The notes under the pieces: generated by a model
Database searches by the model: none
The model's input: the letters and a program-made list of their open reading frames with translations, nothing else
Told to the model about the DNA's origin: nothing
Origin: Isoetes taiwanensis
Taxonomy: Eukaryota; Streptophyta; Lycopodiopsida; Isoetales; Isoetaceae
Direction: 5' to 3'
DNA: 64,000 nucleotides
Assembly (NCBI GenBank): GCA_021234155.1
Contig: JAJEKV010000002.1
Span: forward strand, 26,158,617 to 26,222,616
Part shown: positions 1 to 11,016 of the stretch, one piece after another
Layout of the letters: the number at the start of each line of letters is the position of its first letter
Numbering within the stretch: position 1 is the first letter of the stretch
Program-made: the position numbers and the translations under genes

Positions 1-165
1 GTGCTGACACTTTGTTATTCTCAACTTCAATGCATTACTGTTTGAAATAATAAGTTATCTTCCTTTCTTAAGTATATTCTTCCTAATTCAGTTTTTTGTA
101 GGTAACTGTCTCTGATTAATTAACCCCAATCTTTGAGGGCGGCATTATTTTTTAAGGAGGGAGAA
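1..165 (+). mobile_element. 3' end of LTR retrotransposon interior with polypurine tract
   Basis: The stretch ends in a purine run AAGGAGGGAGAA at 154-165, immediately followed by TGTGG. This is the layout of a polypurine tract abutting the 5' end of a 3' LTR. The body of the element would lie left of the window. No pol reading frame can be recognised in the short stretch visible, so the superfamily is not assigned. Confidence 0.5.
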
Positions 166-800
166 TGTGGCGTTCCGCGTATTTATCACGGTATAATGTA
201 GCGTATTTATATATGGTAATTATAATGATATACCTATAAATGTCTTGACCGTCACCCGATAAAATGCGCCATTATGGGGTATTGTAACATAGGGGTTGAC
301 CTAGAAGGGATTAAATTAGCTATGCTAATTTAATCATTAAGGATAATAACCTATAATCTAGGGATTAATATTAAATGGGTTAATTAGACCAATAAATGCT
401 TTGGGAAGGCCACCCGCCCAATTTGATTAGCCGACATGGGGGATTTCAAATTGGGTTGTCAACACGATCCCTATTGCTAATTGACTCCCAAAATTAGTCC
501 AAGAAGGAGCAGAGGGAGGCCCTACCCCTGTCTTGTGGCCCACCGGACCAAGTACTTTTTACCCTGTAGCTGAAGTTGAACACCAAGATCAAGAAGATGG
601 AGATCCCCAACGACAATGGGTCGGCCGGAAACACGTGGGTGGCTAGTGTAGTTGTGAATTCTAGGATAAAAACCCCACATTGGGCACTTGTTTGGGTTGT
701 TGGTCTATTCTCTCTTTGTGTTTACTCGTAGGAACTAACCCTTGATTGTAAAGGTAGGTTCTCTCTATATATTTCGATTCTGGTTCTGCTTGTAATGGAT
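166..800 (+). mobile_element. putative 3' LTR (start seen, end unresolved)
   Basis: It starts with TG directly after the polypurine tract. It contains AT-rich promoter-like stretches and a TATATAT run near 760. The terminal CA and the target duplication were not resolved because the partner LTR is outside the window, so the right end is an estimate. Reading frames here are open only by chance. Confidence 0.4.
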
Positions 801-1885
801 GGATTGGTGGTTGTTAGCCTAGTGTTACTCTGGAAATGGGGAATTAAGGGGGGGTAGAGACCTCTGAGGCTATTTATTGTAGTATGCTCCTAGATAGAGC
901 CCTGTATTATCCCGTTATATGCGGCCTGTGCACAAGAGCCCACCGGGTCATAGATGCTATGGTACTGGCTTAGCACCAGACAAGGAACACAGTGGTGAAG
1001 TGGAGGTGGGGTCTTGCACGAACATAAAAGGCTCCTGGGACTCCTATAGCGAGCTAGACCTGATAGCCTGGTCCGCGTGGAGGGCGGGTATGGGTCACGA
1101 CACTCCCAGGTGGGAAGGTGTGACCCGTATGGGGCACCTTGCACTTTGAGTAGATTTAGGGTGAGTAAGTCTGCATGCGGATGCGGGGGAGCCGATGCGC
1201 ACGTATTCTCTAGCTCGCCCATGGAGCCACTGTGATTCTGGAAGGGGACGCTTCCCTGACCTGCCTCATCGGACCGGGGCTTCATGAACCCTGGAGTAGG
1301 CTCAGCAGGGTGATGCCTCGAGCCTGCGTCTCCGGAAGGCTATAGCGACGCCATAGCGTGAATTGACCCATCTGCAAAGTGTGCACAGGAGGGGCGGATG
1401 GAGTGGACAACCCTAGCCAATGTTCTATGCCAATAACGCCATGTCAAGATTACGTCTGGCTGATCTCTTGAGGCCTAGCCGTCAGTCGATCCTCACTGGA
1501 GTCTGAACCGGGGTAGAACCATGGGTTTGGGGTGTTTTCTTAGGTTTAGATGCATATTCTTTGCCGTTGGTATTTGGATGGATATGCCACCCTTCGAGGT
1601 GGTTATTTATATGTGATTTATGCTGTGTGCTAACCCTTGTATTCACGCCCATGGCATTAGGAGCCCCATTGAAGGCGTGGGCCGAATGACCCCTTCGTGT
1701 CCTTCTTTCGGGCATCGTATTATAGATGGCCCGAAATGGACGGAGGGCCCTGTTCATGGCGAGTTGGTCGCCATGGGAGGGGAAAGTCCCCGTATGTATA
1801 CGTCCGAGGGTCGTATATGTTCGAGGAGCCAAAGTCGGGCCCCGGTGGTTTGCTCTAGGGCTATAACTTCCCTGTTGCCTTGCCT
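801..1885. other. no gene recognised; moderately GC-rich repeat-like DNA
   Basis: Short open frames exist on both strands but none shows a recognisable motif. The part next to 1886 may be the decayed downstream part of the gag-bearing element on the - strand. No zinc knuckle, protease or reverse transcriptase motif is visible. Confidence 0.3.
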
Positions 1886-2695
1886 TTATCCTCGGTAATC
1901 ACTTTGCCTCTGCATTTGTTCGAGGCCCGTTCCTTCGCGTGCGTATTGCCTTTGATTACGCCGACCTTCGTCTTTGAGGTTTATTACAAGCTTGCGGATT
2001 TTGTCATTCAATCCTTCAATATAGCTCTCTACTGCATGTTTTTCACTCAACTTCGGCACATAAAGCCTTAGTCTCATGAATTCCTCTGTGTATTTCTGGA
2101 CTGATTTGTTGCCTTGCTGCAACTTGTAGAACTGCTGCATCATGTTGGACTTATGTTCTCGCGGTACATAATGGCACTTGAAAGCCTTAGCAAACTTTTT
2201 GAACCTGCAACTGTCCCTACTCAAGCCATGGGCCTTGGCATAACCCTTCCACCAAATGCGTGCTGCTCCCTTTAGGTTGGCTGTTGCCACTCTGCCCTTG
2301 TCCTTGTCCTTCATGCTATAGGCATTGCCATACTCGCTCATCTCATCTGCCTTTGCTTCCATCCCGGACCTGTTATCTCCCGAGAACTGTTCCAACTTTC
2401 TGGCTTTCCATACATTGCTGAGTGCTCAGTCAACCTTCTTCTGGTAATCAGAGGCTTGTGAGTCCCTTTGTCTGCCATCTCTTCGGTCCTGCACCTGCTC
2501 TTCCTCTTCTTCGGAGTCAGTTCCGAATCCGAGCTTGAGTCGGAGGATTCCGTACTGGGGGACCTCCTTCTCTTGCTCTTCCTCTTGTCCTTCTTCGTTT
2601 TCTGAGGTGGTGCTTCGGGCAACTGAACATTGCGACTCCGTCAATCTCAGGCGGACAAAAACGAATTTACAGTAGTGGTTAGATGTCCTCCTCAC
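1886..2695 (-). pseudogene. Ty3/gypsy-type retrotransposon gag fragment, frame broken
   Basis: The - strand frame at 2395-1886 encodes a Retrotrans_gag-like core. It has LKGAARIWWKGYAKAHG, then a basic stretch ending YVPREHKSNMMQQFYKLQQG, then a YTEEFMRLRLYVP segment and a final YIEGLNDKIRKLV. This is the usual order of the central gag domain: aromatic WW, R-F-Q/K linker, and the Y-x-x-E-F helix. Upstream, in other frames (2695-2338), lies a Lys/Arg/Ser/Glu-rich region with SSDSSSDSEL, typical of an acidic-basic N-terminal gag linker. The frames do not join without at least one frame change. No zinc knuckle or pol follows, so this is a dead fragment, unrelated in orientation to the LTR at the left edge. 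Confidence 0.75.
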
Positions 2696-2906
2696 TTGTT
2701 TATGAAGGATAGGTGAAATATCTTAGGCCTAAGTAATGTTGAGTGAGATAGGCACCATTTTGATGTGAGACGTAATGATATCTTGCACGTTCCACATCTT
2801 CAGTCCATAAATCATGTCTGAGCTTTTTGTTGACAGATTTTTACTGTTTCTGGAGCAAAAACTTGCCTATCTCATCTTCACGCTACACCAATGCATGGGT
2901 GGCCTT

Positions 2907-2945
2907 GATTCTGGGTTGGTTCGGCCGAGCTAACAGCCCAGAATC
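2907..2945. repeat. short inverted repeat
   Basis: Arms GATTCTGGG (2907-2915) and CCCAGAATC (2937-2945) can pair around a 21-base loop. The flanks (2700-3130) hold no recognisable gene. Function unknown. Confidence 0.4.
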
Positions 2946-3692
2946 AAAAGTCGGACTCACGCTGAGAGTCCTGTATACAGAAGGTAGCTAATATTCCAAA
3001 CGACTCCTTACGAGGAACAGAACAGTGTGAAGATTTTAGAACGATCAGCGCATAAAATATGCAGAGCCTCAATGGTACCAATTTCCTGCTCATCCTATTT
3101 TCTTCAAATTCCATAATTTACTCAACAATGTAGAGCTATGAAACCATAGTTGGGAACAAACGCAAACATCTGCTATTATACACTTATAAAGAACACTTTA
3201 TAGTTTCAGACTTTGGTATTCTAAAGAGATCATAAACATGTTAAGATTCTAAGATTTCAAAAATTTTAACATTCAAGATGTGAACAAGTACTAAAGCTTT
3301 CAAAGTTTCAGAAGTTTAAAGAACATGATAAACATCGAGAAATTCAAAATTTCAAGATTTTGAAGATGTCTAAAGCTTGGAAAGAAACAGAGAAGAGGCT
3401 TACCTGAGCACGTAGAAGTTGGAGGAGGAAGGCTGCAGCGGAAAAGACTTCTAAATCTGGCAATTACTAATTCGTGGTGCCACCTGCCCCCCGGAATTCA
3501 ATCGCCATGAGATGCCGAAAATGCCTATTTTTGGTTCAGGTGCAAACATGTTTGCAAACAGTGTTTGCAAACAACATTTGCAAACGTTTGCAGAAAAGTG
3601 CAAACGTGTTTGCTCCCAACTATGTATGAAACGGCAACAAGCTTCATTTCATCAGATACCAAACGCCATTTATACAAATGGAATTAAGGCAT

Positions 3693-3693
<1 letters not shown>

Positions 3694-3739
<46 letters not shown>

Positions 3740-3740
3740 T
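3694..3740 (-). repeat. (GATA)n microsatellite, probably a retroelement tail
   Basis: About eleven GATA units. The DNA right of it, read on the - strand, ends GCCTAGTGGCGTGACGTTAA just before the array. The same end precedes a TATC array on the + strand at 50.5 kb. This supports a 3' tail of a - strand non-LTR element rather than a free-standing microsatellite. Confidence 0.7.
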
Positions 3741-3866
3741 ATTTTAACGTCACGCCACTAGGCAACATCCAACTGGACATGTGACCCATATATTACAAAT
3801 CATAAATACAACCATCTATATGGGTAAATTCTACAAGGAAATGCCTCAATAAAGCTTAGTACCTAC

Positions 3867-4029
3867 CTTCTGCAACCAATTGGCACAGATAAACCATGTA
3901 AAGGCGTTGCAATTCGAGGTAATCAGCGTCAGAGCAACCAACCAAAGCCCAGTCAATTCTATTCATACAGTTGCGGCTCATTGTACCCTTAGTATGATTG
4001 AAGTATTTGGTATTGATGCCATTGAACGC
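3867..4029 (-). pseudogene. exon-like gene fragment with good 5' splice site
   Basis: On the - strand an open stretch reads MSRNCMNRIDWALVGC and then SDADYLELQRLYMVYLCQL. It ends at a strong donor, GCAGAAG|GTAGGT, at 3867/3866. The copy B counterpart near 13.4-13.5 kb is altered. I do not recognise the protein. It may be an exon captured by the 9.5-kb unit or part of an old gene now filled with repeats. No partner exon could be joined with confidence. Confidence 0.35.
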
Positions 4030-5184
4030 CTACTTGAGGATTGGATCTACGAAGAGGATGTCAGTCTTTTGGATATATGTCAGATTCAAATCATGTTCTA
4101 GAATCATAATATGACACAGGTCCATTTCAGTCCACAAAATGTTTGCTTGCAAGTAATGGTTACAAGCTTCTTTTACGAGATTCAATTCATGATCTTGGGA
4201 TCTCTAACGAGTTTTGTTGTGTTCATGGGGAAAACTACCGTGGCTATCAAAGATTTCGAAAATTCAGGGCTAGATGTACTTGCGCATTCTGCCTCAGACC
4301 CTTTTTTTTTTTTTAAAATATTGACTAATATATTGCTGATTCTTCTTAAAATCATGCCCCCAGTGGTCCTTATTAGCAACAGATGTTTTGAGACACGTAT
4401 CCTGTACAAATATGAGGTACATGTCTAAACAGCTACCTTGACATTCTCAACCTAGTTGTCTTTGCATTCTAATTTGCTTTGACCTCTATTTCCTGTTAAC
4501 CAAGTGGCAGAATATTGAGAAACTTACCCATTCCCCAAAACAGCTAAAATATTTCGTTTCCTCTTATTCCCTTATTCGAATATTTCTAAAATAACAATTT
4601 CATTAACTTTGCTTCACTAATAAGCTTCCTAAACTACACGTGATTTCATCTGATACAAACACAAATTTTGGGCAGTAATAGTGTACCCAGCATTTGAAGA
4701 TGGGTTGTACCCATTAACTTTCACTAACTTTCGTTTACTTTACTGTGTTGAAAATGAAACCCATCTTGAAACAAGGTGTTAACATCTTCAAACCCATGAC
4801 TCCAAGTCCTAGCTGTATAGACCTCATATTGGATTGTTGCATAGACCTCATATCCAGGAGTATCAAAGTTGAAAATTTTCCAAATTTTGTAACCATTGGG
4901 CATTGAAATTCTACCCCATATCTTGTATAATACATTTCAAATAAACCAAAAAATATTTGCTTCTAAATTTCCTTAAAGCATTTCCTTTTCCACGATTAGG
5001 GTTTGCCCTTAACCTAAAAGCATCTCGGCGGCAGCGGATTTCTTCCTATTCTGTCTATCTTGCACAAGCTGGCACCTATACGAACTGCAAATAGACGGAC
5101 AGATGCTGGTGTAGATAATGGTAGTGTTCACATGATCCCATAAAATACTTCGCTTCTGATCATTTTTCTCCACTGCCCTTGTCT

Positions 5185-5400
5185 ATGTTCTGCTCTTGAA
5201 GATGAAAGGAGCTCTGCTCAGAATATTCAAGATTTAACTAGCAAAGTAGACAGTTCTGAATAGCCAAGCATAGAGGCGCTAATGTTATTTCTGCAAAATC
5301 AGCCACAGCCATACAAGGCCAAATCGATCAGGCAGGCAACTTGACGTACCAGGTTCTTATTCTTAGGATTACCATCTTCTCAGATCTCTAGTCTAGATTT
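5185..5400 (+). pseudogene. possible coding remnant, unknown
   Basis: The + strand reads LEDERSSAQNIQDLTSKV, then one stop, then PSIEALMLFLQNQPQPYKAK. The composition looks protein-like and could be a gag-like or host-gene remnant. No domain was recognised. Copy B carries a more altered version near 14.7-14.9 kb. Confidence 0.2.
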
Positions 5401-5431
5401 CGTTGAGTGGGTCTGTAAAGCACAATTTCAT

Positions 5432-5462
5432 TATATATGGACTTTCCGCAAGTCCATATATA
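5432..5462. repeat. hairpin, 13-bp stem with 5-base loop
   Basis: Arms 5432-5444 and 5450-5462 (TATATATGGACTT and its reverse complement) enclose TCCGC. The hairpin is kept in copy B near 14.95 kb with an altered loop. Confidence 0.6.
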
Positions 5463-5896
5463 TCTCAAATGGTAGTTATTGTTAAAAATACAAGGTTTTT
5501 AGGAGCAAAACAATGGAATATATTAGCATGATTCCGTTCAAAGATAGCAAAAGTAGGCGGCCCCAAAGCCTTCAAATGCTACTGTTCGTCATACATGCCA
5601 TCCTCTCCATGAATTCTTGAGTGCCGAGTGAATCATTTCCCTCCTCATCCACATCACATGGAGGCAATTTCTCAGTATATGATCATCATGTTTTATCATG
5701 TCCAAATTGTAGTATACATCCGTATCAGACGATCCTTGTTGGAGGGAGCACTCATCTTCTTTTATTATCTTCATTTCTTGATTTAATCCCTCCTTTCAAA
5801 TGCCACCATCTCCTCTACTTGAGAGGTTTTCAAAATGTCTACATGTTGCAAAAGACCTATTGAAGGAGGACTTTTGAATTGTTGCTCCAAGTTACC

Positions 5897-6045
5897 TCAA
5901 GCTACAGGAGTCGTTTGCTCTGGGACCACTTCAATATCATCGAACTGAACGCTCGACTCTGTTTCCTTTGCAGTAGCAAATGCCTGTGCCAACGGACGGC
6001 CAGTTCTAGCCACACGGGCAGTTTGTTTAGTCCTGGCTATGGGTG
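5897..6045 (-). pseudogene. exon-like fragment carrying a histone-H3-tail-like peptide
   Basis: On the - strand a good acceptor (TTGTTATGCAG) at 6046 is followed by an open frame running to a stop at 5897. It begins near APIARTKQTARVARTGRPL and ends in an acidic DDIEVVPEQTTPVA tail. ARTKQTAR (6037-6014) equals residues 1-8 of mature histone H3, but the rest is not H3. In copy B (about 15.47-15.60 kb) the frame is disrupted. The fragment probably belongs to a captured or decayed gene of unknown function; the H3 match may be mimicry or chance. Confidence 0.4.
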
Positions 6046-6112
6046 CTGCATAACAACAATCATTAATCCCATTAGTGGTGTGTGCAAGCATTGAAACAAG
6101 TTAGGGGATGCC

Positions 6113-6134
6113 AAATTGGGCGCCCGTCCAATTT
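6113..6134. repeat. first copy of the AAATTGGGC/GCCCAATTT palindrome
   Basis: A near-perfect palindrome with GC-rich core. About 17 further copies follow in copy A: starts near 6476, 6546, 6610, 6673, 6740, 6897, 6992, 7121, 7203, 7287, 8703, 8834, 8938, 9007, 9096, 9160 and a weak one near 9275. Confidence 0.85.
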
Positions 6135-6429
6135 GCCCCACCAGAGGAGGTTTGGAAGCACAGAAAGAATCACGCGTATTTTATACGGCAGAACCGTATA
6201 GGTGCATTGAGGCAGAAATACGGCCTTAACTTTTGATTCTAAGCACAACAATATCAGTCAGTGCACCTTTTGTCTCCTAGCCTTGGGGTCGCCAGCTTTG
6301 CCTCGGGAAACGTGCCCCCTAGGGTTTTGGGATGTGCCGGAGACGTTGGAGCAATTTCCGCCTCCATCCGAGCTACCCACTAAAAGTTACGGCCCATCTA
6401 AACTTGGTGTCTTCTAATTACACCATTTC

Positions 6430-6790
6430 CCCACCAGAGGAGGTTTGGAAGCACGGAAAGAGGCAAGAAGGTGCCAAATTGGGCGCCCGCCCAATTTGCA
6501 ACCCCATAGGAGGTGTGCAGGCATAGGAAGAAGCTAGGGGTTGCCAAATTGGGCCAGCCCATTTCCAACCCTAGAGGGTGTGCAAGCATTGGAACAAGCA
6601 AGGGGTGCCAAATTGGGCCCAATTCGCACACACCCATAGCAAAGTGTGGAAGCATTAGAACAAAGGGGTACCAAATTGGGCGCCCAATTTGCATACCAGA
6701 AGGGAGGTGTGGAAGCATTGGAACAAGCAAGGGGGTGCCAAATTGGGCCTGCCAATTTCCACCCCAAAGGAGGTTGAGAAGCATGGAAAA
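6430..6790 (+). repeat. minisatellite 1, ~65-70-bp units each with the palindrome
   Basis: Five units, each with the palindrome followed by a variant of CCATAGGAGGTGTGGAAGCA and TTGGAACAAGCAAGGGG. Palindrome starts are 70, 64, 63 and 67 bases apart. The palindrome core varies in length between units (GGGCGCCCGCCC, GGGCCC, GGGCGCCC) while the AAATT/AATTT arms are kept. Confidence 0.85.
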
Positions 6791-6829
6791 TTGACTTTTA
6801 GGCAACAAGATGGTGTGTGGATGAAGCCC

Positions 6830-7330
6830 AATTTCAACTATAACGACATTCCTTACATGCCTCTACATCCTATGGAAAGTAACAAAATCTCAGAAGAAAT
6901 TGGGCGCCCGCCCAATTTTAACTACCTAGACATGACACTAGGATATAGTATTACATGCCTTCATGTGTGAAAGTCAACTAACTATCAGCCAAAATTGGGC
7001 GCCCGCCCAATTTCAACTACCTATATATCCCTATATGGGCTATGAAAAGTGATAAACTATTCAACTGCGTATACCCCTGCATGATGTCATATGCTATGAG
7101 AAGTGAGAAACTGTCAGATGAAATTGGGCGCCTGCCCAATTTCAAGGGCCTAGAATCCCCTACATGCCTCGATATGCTATGGAAAGTGAGAACTACGAAA
7201 TGAAATTGGGCGCCTGCCCAATTTCACCTGTATAGACATTCCCTAAATGTCTCTACGTCCTATGGAAAGTAACAAAATCTCGGTCGAAATTGGGTGGCGC
7301 CCTTGCCCAATTTCAACTGCTAAAGACATC
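6830..7330 (+). repeat. minisatellite 2, ~80-130-bp units each with the palindrome
   Basis: Five units with the palindrome at 6897, 6992, 7121, 7203 and 7287. The linker, unlike that of the preceding array, includes CTATGGAAAGTGAGAA and ACATGCCTC. The shared palindrome with unrelated linkers suggests the palindrome itself is the conserved or mobile part. Confidence 0.8.
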
Positions 7331-7659
7331 CCTTTGCATGCACTATAGAATGAAATTGGGTACTAATAAAACTAAAACCATTTGATAAAGTTTTATCTAG
7401 ATGCAACTGGGCAACTAATGGAATAATGGAGTCCCATCTATCGATGGAGTGAGCTAATCCAAAGAAGGAGCCCTTCTACAGCAATAGATTACTAGCATAG
7501 CAAGATAAAAACAAGAATAAGACATAGAAAAAGGTATGCAATATAAAAGGATATTATGGGGAAATTAGATTACGCTGATAAGAACTCTAAGAGCAAGATT
7601 TATGACAGACAAAGAGAATAACCTTGACAATAAGCACCTATGATAATTCTCTCTTTGCC

Positions 7660-7760
7660 ATATCAGTGTAGATGAAGATATCGAACTATAAGCTATAGCA
7701 TCTTTGCTCACTGATGCAAACAAGAAGCTCAATGATGTTATCGGCAAAGAATGGAGGTAG
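7660..7760 (+). pseudogene. possible exon fragment, unknown protein
   Basis: The + strand reads ASLLTDANKKLNDVIGKEWR and then a stop. In copy B (about 17.17-17.27 kb) the same frame is open further upstream, beginning VDEDMRTIT after an acceptor-like CCACATGTAG. Not recognised. Weak support. Confidence 0.22.
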
Positions 7761-7946
7761 AGCTAGGCGTGGCGTTCTTGCGGGAGAGAAGGAAAGAATA
7801 TCACCATCACGTCCCGTCTTCCACTTCCCCATGATTCAAATTTGAATTTTAAAGGGTGGGCCCTTTGAGTTCCCCAAAACAAATTTTCTTTTTTTGAATT
7901 TTGAATTTTCCGTCCGGTGGCTTTTTGAATTTCCCCTCAAAGAAGA

Positions 7947-8160
7947 GTTTATTCTTGGCGCCCGAGATCTTTTTATGTGTTTCATTCTCCACCAAGATCA
8001 AGTTTATTCTTGGCGCCCGAGATCTTTTTATGCATTTCATTCTCCACTAAAACGTTGCAGTTTCTTTGTGGTTCTCGAGATCGTTTTATATATTCATTCT
8101 CCACCAAAAGGTTCTGCGGTTTCTTCTTGGCCCAAGATCTTTCTCTATTGTACTTTCGGC
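7947..8160 (+). repeat. ~57-bp tandem repeat, four units
   Basis: Units starting at 7947, 8002, 8060 and 8119 share TTTATTCTTGGCGCCCGAGA and TTCATTCTCCACCAA-like segments. The first two are nearly identical; the last two are more diverged. The same array is in copy B at about 17.46-17.66 kb with altered GC-rich parts. Confidence 0.8.
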
Positions 8161-8620
8161 AAAATTGATGCAGCTTTAGTTTCTAAGGTTAGTTCCCTTG
8201 ATATTGCGCAAATATTTTTATGTGCACATATCTTTTAACTACGGTAATCCGGGGAAAGGTGCATGGTGCATATTGGTTTCTTTAACATGGGGTAGATATT
8301 GGGTACATATGTATGATTACCAAAGAACTAGATTATCTTCCGAGCGTTAAATGTTATCACACCGGTTCTTTTCTTTCTTTTGGATGTGATCTCGTGTGTT
8401 TAATTGATGTGTTAGTTGAATATTACAGTAGCTCCGGCATATAATGTTTCTTCCATGTCATGTGCCCATCTTGTATATTATAGTAGCTCCAACTCTAGTA
8501 TATGATGTTTCTTCCACACCATGTGCCCATCTGTTCGGTTAAATGCGGCAATGTTTTGCCAAAACTTCGGCTTAAAAGTTTTCTCATCTCACCTAGAAAG
8601 CATCTATTTTCTCAATCTTT

Positions 8621-8694
8621 AAGAGGATGATCTCGCTATTTTAGTGGCCCCAACTAGAAGAGGATGATCTCGCTATTTTAGTGGCCCCAACTAG
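8621..8694 (+). repeat. exact 37-bp tandem duplication
   Basis: Two identical 37-base units (8621-8657, 8658-8694) containing GATCTCGCTATTTTAGTGGC. In copy B the two units differ from each other. About 200 bases upstream (8420-8530) there is a diverged ~70-bp duplication containing ATGTTTCTTCCA and CATGTGCCCATCT. Confidence 0.85.
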
Positions 8695-9190
8695 ACCTAC
8701 CTAATTGGGCGACCGCCCAATATGTCGACAGTGGGCAAAGTCCACATATTGGGCAGTCCAAGAGTCCAAGATGTTATCATATCTGGGTGGTGGGTAGAGT
8801 TCACTAGGCAGAGTTCAGTTTGTTTATCTATCTAAATTGGGCGGTAAGCCCAATATGGGGTAAAGATCATGAAATACACCTGCAGCATTTCATACCTACA
8901 AAGCAAGATTCAAAGAGCATTTGAATATTCACCCGTTAAATCGGGCGGTTAAGCCCAATATGAGACAAAGATCATGAGTTACAAAAGAGCATTTGAATAT
9001 TCCTTTAAATTGGGCAGTCGCCCAATTTCACACATGAATCATGCATGAGATACACCTATGACATTTTCATACCCACAAAGAACATACTCTCCCCTAAATT
9101 GGGCGGTTAAGCCCAATATGGGACAAAATCTGAATGTAAAACAAGCTCTTAACCCGATGAAATTGGGCGTTTGCCTTATTTATGAGCTTT
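8695..9190 (+). repeat. minisatellite 3, 65-130-bp units with the palindrome
   Basis: Palindrome variants at 8703, 8834, 8938, 9007, 9096 and 9160, mostly of the form AAATTGGGCGGTTAAGCCCA followed by ATATG. Linkers include GACAAAGATCATGA and CATTTCATACC. This is a third linker type around the same palindrome. Confidence 0.8.
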
Positions 9191-9194
9191 TTCC

Positions 9195-11016
9195 AAAACT
9201 TCCATACAAGTGATCTTGAGAATACAAGTATTTTGAGATTCAACGAGCATCCGAATCCTCATATTCCTACCATTTAAATTGGCGGCTGCCCCTATTTGTG
9301 AGCCATTTTGCGTAGAAAATTCCATACATGTGATCTCCTTATTACTAGAAGCATTTACAGATCCTAAGATTCATAGAGAATTTAGAGCCAACATAAATTT
9401 GAATCCTCATCTTACTTTTATATTGGGCGAATTTGAGGCCCCAAATTTTAGAGAAGTAGAGGCAGTGATATTTCGCAAGATAGGTATCTTCTGAACATCT
9501 CACTTGACAAATCGGTGGCCTTATTCTCGGGATAAGATTGCTAGAGGCAATTCATTGCATTGTCAACGAAAAACCTGTTGCGACTGTTCCCATCTAAGCG
9601 GTGCCCAACTCTTACCCTACGCATTTGAAGCCTACATTCACGACCTTTGCCCATCTAAAGCTTCTGTTGATTGCCGCCCTAGGCGCATGAACTCTAGCTT
9701 TTGGGATACGGGACATCTCTGGAACCAAAGAAGGCGTGGCGCCATAGCCAAGCGGCTTCGCCATGCCATCGCATGTTACATAGACAATAAATTAGGGTTA
9801 GGTAATAACAAATTCGTTGCCCTAATTGGTTTTTTTTTTTATTTAAGGTCATTGGTTATTATATATGCTTTCTATTCATGGGAGCGCTATTCCTAATTCA
9901 ATTTATGAGGTCGAGTATTGGTAGTGATGTCCCTTGTGGCCACGTATCTCCTGGAGGTGGTATTATTATTCCAAATAGTCCAGCTTAGCAAAAAAATACT
10001 GACGTCGAGCTCCAATCGATTACATGTCCACAACTACAGTCACATGCTATAGTCCCAATAAGTTCCTGCCCCATATCCACGTTGTGGAGATCACCACCAA
10101 TATTCGACCTTATGTGTATATACGTATTTTTTTAATTTTTTTGCCATATTCTCCTATCTTCATGTTGCATTCTAACTAGTATGCGTCTATATGTTGTGCA
10201 GGGATGCATTTTGATGACCATGTTGTATACGAGCATTATGATGGATATGGTGACTATGCAATCTATATGCAATTCGCATGCAGAGTCACACATGACGTTA
10301 GTATATGATACGTTGGGCATCATAATCAACATCATCACGTCACCTTAATACATGTGTGAAAATGCAGGTCAGCACCAGCATTGAGATAGAGACTATCGAT
10401 TATGCTTGGAGTCCTTTCATTTAGAAGCTACCCAACACTTTCAAGATTCATGTGCTTGTTGCCGAAGCATATGTAACACTCACTGGGGATGTATGTTAGT
10501 ATAAGATTGTCATGGAAGCAAGGTTTTCAAAAAAAGTCCACAAATTCAGGTATTGTCCAAATTTAATGAAATTGTGCTTTGTACACCAGCTTTCACAGGG
10601 ATCTCCTTTTCTAGCTAAAGGTTAATTGGTTGTATTATGCAGGTCCAGAACAAGTAAATCAGATCTGCAAGTTTACATGCTCATTTATACTTATTTCCAT
10701 GACTTCTAAATTAAACGATTTTCCTGTTCTTTTAGCATTATCACAGATAAATGACAGATTCTTCTAGCTTTTGTATTTAAATACTTGACGCTTCCCAAAA
10801 TACAAATAGATTTCCTATGAGTAGTTAGTGGTAACATCACCTTTCAGCAGGTTGTCATTCAACCTTGGTGATTTCCTTGTGCTTTTGGGAGGGGTGACAT
10901 GAGCAAATTTCACTGGACTTAACTTGTCCACATCAATAAAACCTGCATAATATTTCTACAAGCTAGAGTACATGAAAACTTTTAAAACAAATTAAAAATA
11001 GAGTCAAAGTCATTAC
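9195..11016. other. no gene recognised
   Basis: AT-rich DNA with scattered short open frames lacking motifs, and poly(T) near 9828. It is collinear with 18.7-20.52 kb in copy B. Nothing further can be supported. Confidence 0.4.

Noticed and set aside
5897-6045. A histone H3 gene fragment
   Set aside because: Only the first eight residues match; the following residues do not follow H3, so this is not an H3 pseudogene.
6398-6837. Cys/His/Pro-rich repeat proteins predicted across minisatellite 1 (both strands)
   Set aside because: The open frames arise from the ~66-bp repeat length being near a multiple of three; all of them translate the same palindrome and none has a start context or domain.
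6113-9190. CRISPR-like array of short repeats
   Set aside because: The repeats are palindromic and regularly spaced, but the linkers are themselves repeated, not unique spacers; the context is plant nuclear DNA and no cas genes are present.
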